Source: an uncultured Peptococcaceae bacterium
GTDB lineage: Bacteria > Bacillota > Peptococcia > Peptococcales > Peptococcaceae
Assembly: GCA_902462325.1 (NCBI GenBank)
Contig: CABQBF010000014.1
Location: 1-30,153, forward strand
Length of the DNA stretch: 30,153 nucleotides
Direction: 5' to 3'
Made by a program: the position numbers and the translations under genes. Below are positions 30,094-30,153 of the stretch, piece by piece (position 1 is the first letter of the stretch; each line of letters opens with the position of its first letter). A model generated the notes under the pieces. It saw only the letters and a list, made by a program, of their open reading frames with translations. It did no database searches and was not told the origin of the DNA.

Positions 30094-30153
30094 GGTGACG
30101 GTAAGAACATATAGCAAACATGCGGCGGCAATGTCCAAAGCGTCAGCCCATTT
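30094..30153 (+). CDS. Start of a probable endolysin (M15-type peptidase), partial
   Basis: GTG 30094, preceded by AGGAAGTGGAAAAG, opens a frame to the window edge. The 20 visible residues begin VTVRTYSKHAAAMSKASAH. The 'TVRTYSK...LS.HF' start resembles the opening of M15_3-type zinc peptidoglycan peptidases used as endolysins in Bacillota phages, and the position after the holin is right. Twenty residues are too few to be sure. Confidence 0.45.

Noticed and set aside
1..30153. Search for CRISPR arrays, insertion sequences, integrase, att sites and rRNA
   Set aside because: No regularly spaced repeats, transposase, recombinase or RNA gene was seen on either strand.

Overview
The window is one contiguous stretch of a tailed-phage genome (or prophage), with every convincing gene on the + strand. 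The gene set (YqaJ exonuclease, RecT, SSB, DnaD-type replication protein, DUF1064, ArpU-like late regulator, TerS/TerL, portal, scaffold, capsid, r1t-type holin) and the strong AGGAGG ribosome binding sites point to a phage of a low-to-mid GC Bacillota host. Nothing visible fixes the host genus. There is no tape measure, tail sheath, tail tube or baseplate series. Instead a P22-gp10-like tail hub, tail fibres and two very large internal virion proteins follow the capsid, so the virion is most likely a short-tailed podovirus. No integrase, att site, repressor, tRNA or CRISPR is visible, so lifestyle is undetermined.

Layout. 1-7048: early/replication region of tightly packed, often overlapping genes: partial gene, small hypothetical, YqaJ exonuclease + RecT annealase, small Zn-finger and hypothetical proteins, a 28-aa membrane peptide, SSB, a methyltransferase-like protein, a DUF6291/DnaD-like replication protein, two conserved phage proteins, Cys-rich peptides, DUF1064 nuclease and an ArpU/sigma-like late regulator. 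7049-7303: a non-coding region with strong RNA hairpins ending in a textbook terminator. 7304-19928: packaging, head, tail hub and tail fibres. 20331-28436: two internal virion proteins, of 675 and 2020 aa; the second carries an HExxH zincin motif and a probable ADP-ribosyltransferase-like segment. 28873-30153: lysis region (one-TM coiled-coil protein, hypothetical, r1t-like holin, and the first 20 codons of a probable endolysin).

The most striking content is a set of three diverged copies of one compact module (about 19971-20313, 28490-28850, 29761-30074), each filling the gap in front of a late gene block. Each copy has a + strand promoter, a 24-29 codon holin-like hydrophobic peptide gene, a + strand terminator, and on the opposite strand a consensus promoter reading back toward the peptide gene to its own terminator. 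This is the architecture of a type I toxin-antitoxin locus of the TxpA/BsrG/Hol_Tox kind. The ends of the sense transcript are complementary to each other in all three copies although the pairing sequences differ, suggesting a conserved fold-back stem. Other notable items: an in-frame amber codon in a head-tail connector gene, a capsid protein with a C-terminal Ig-like/CHB_HEX-like domain, paired tail fibres sharing an attachment domain, and tandem palindromes inside terS. All family assignments are by reading motifs; no database search was run.
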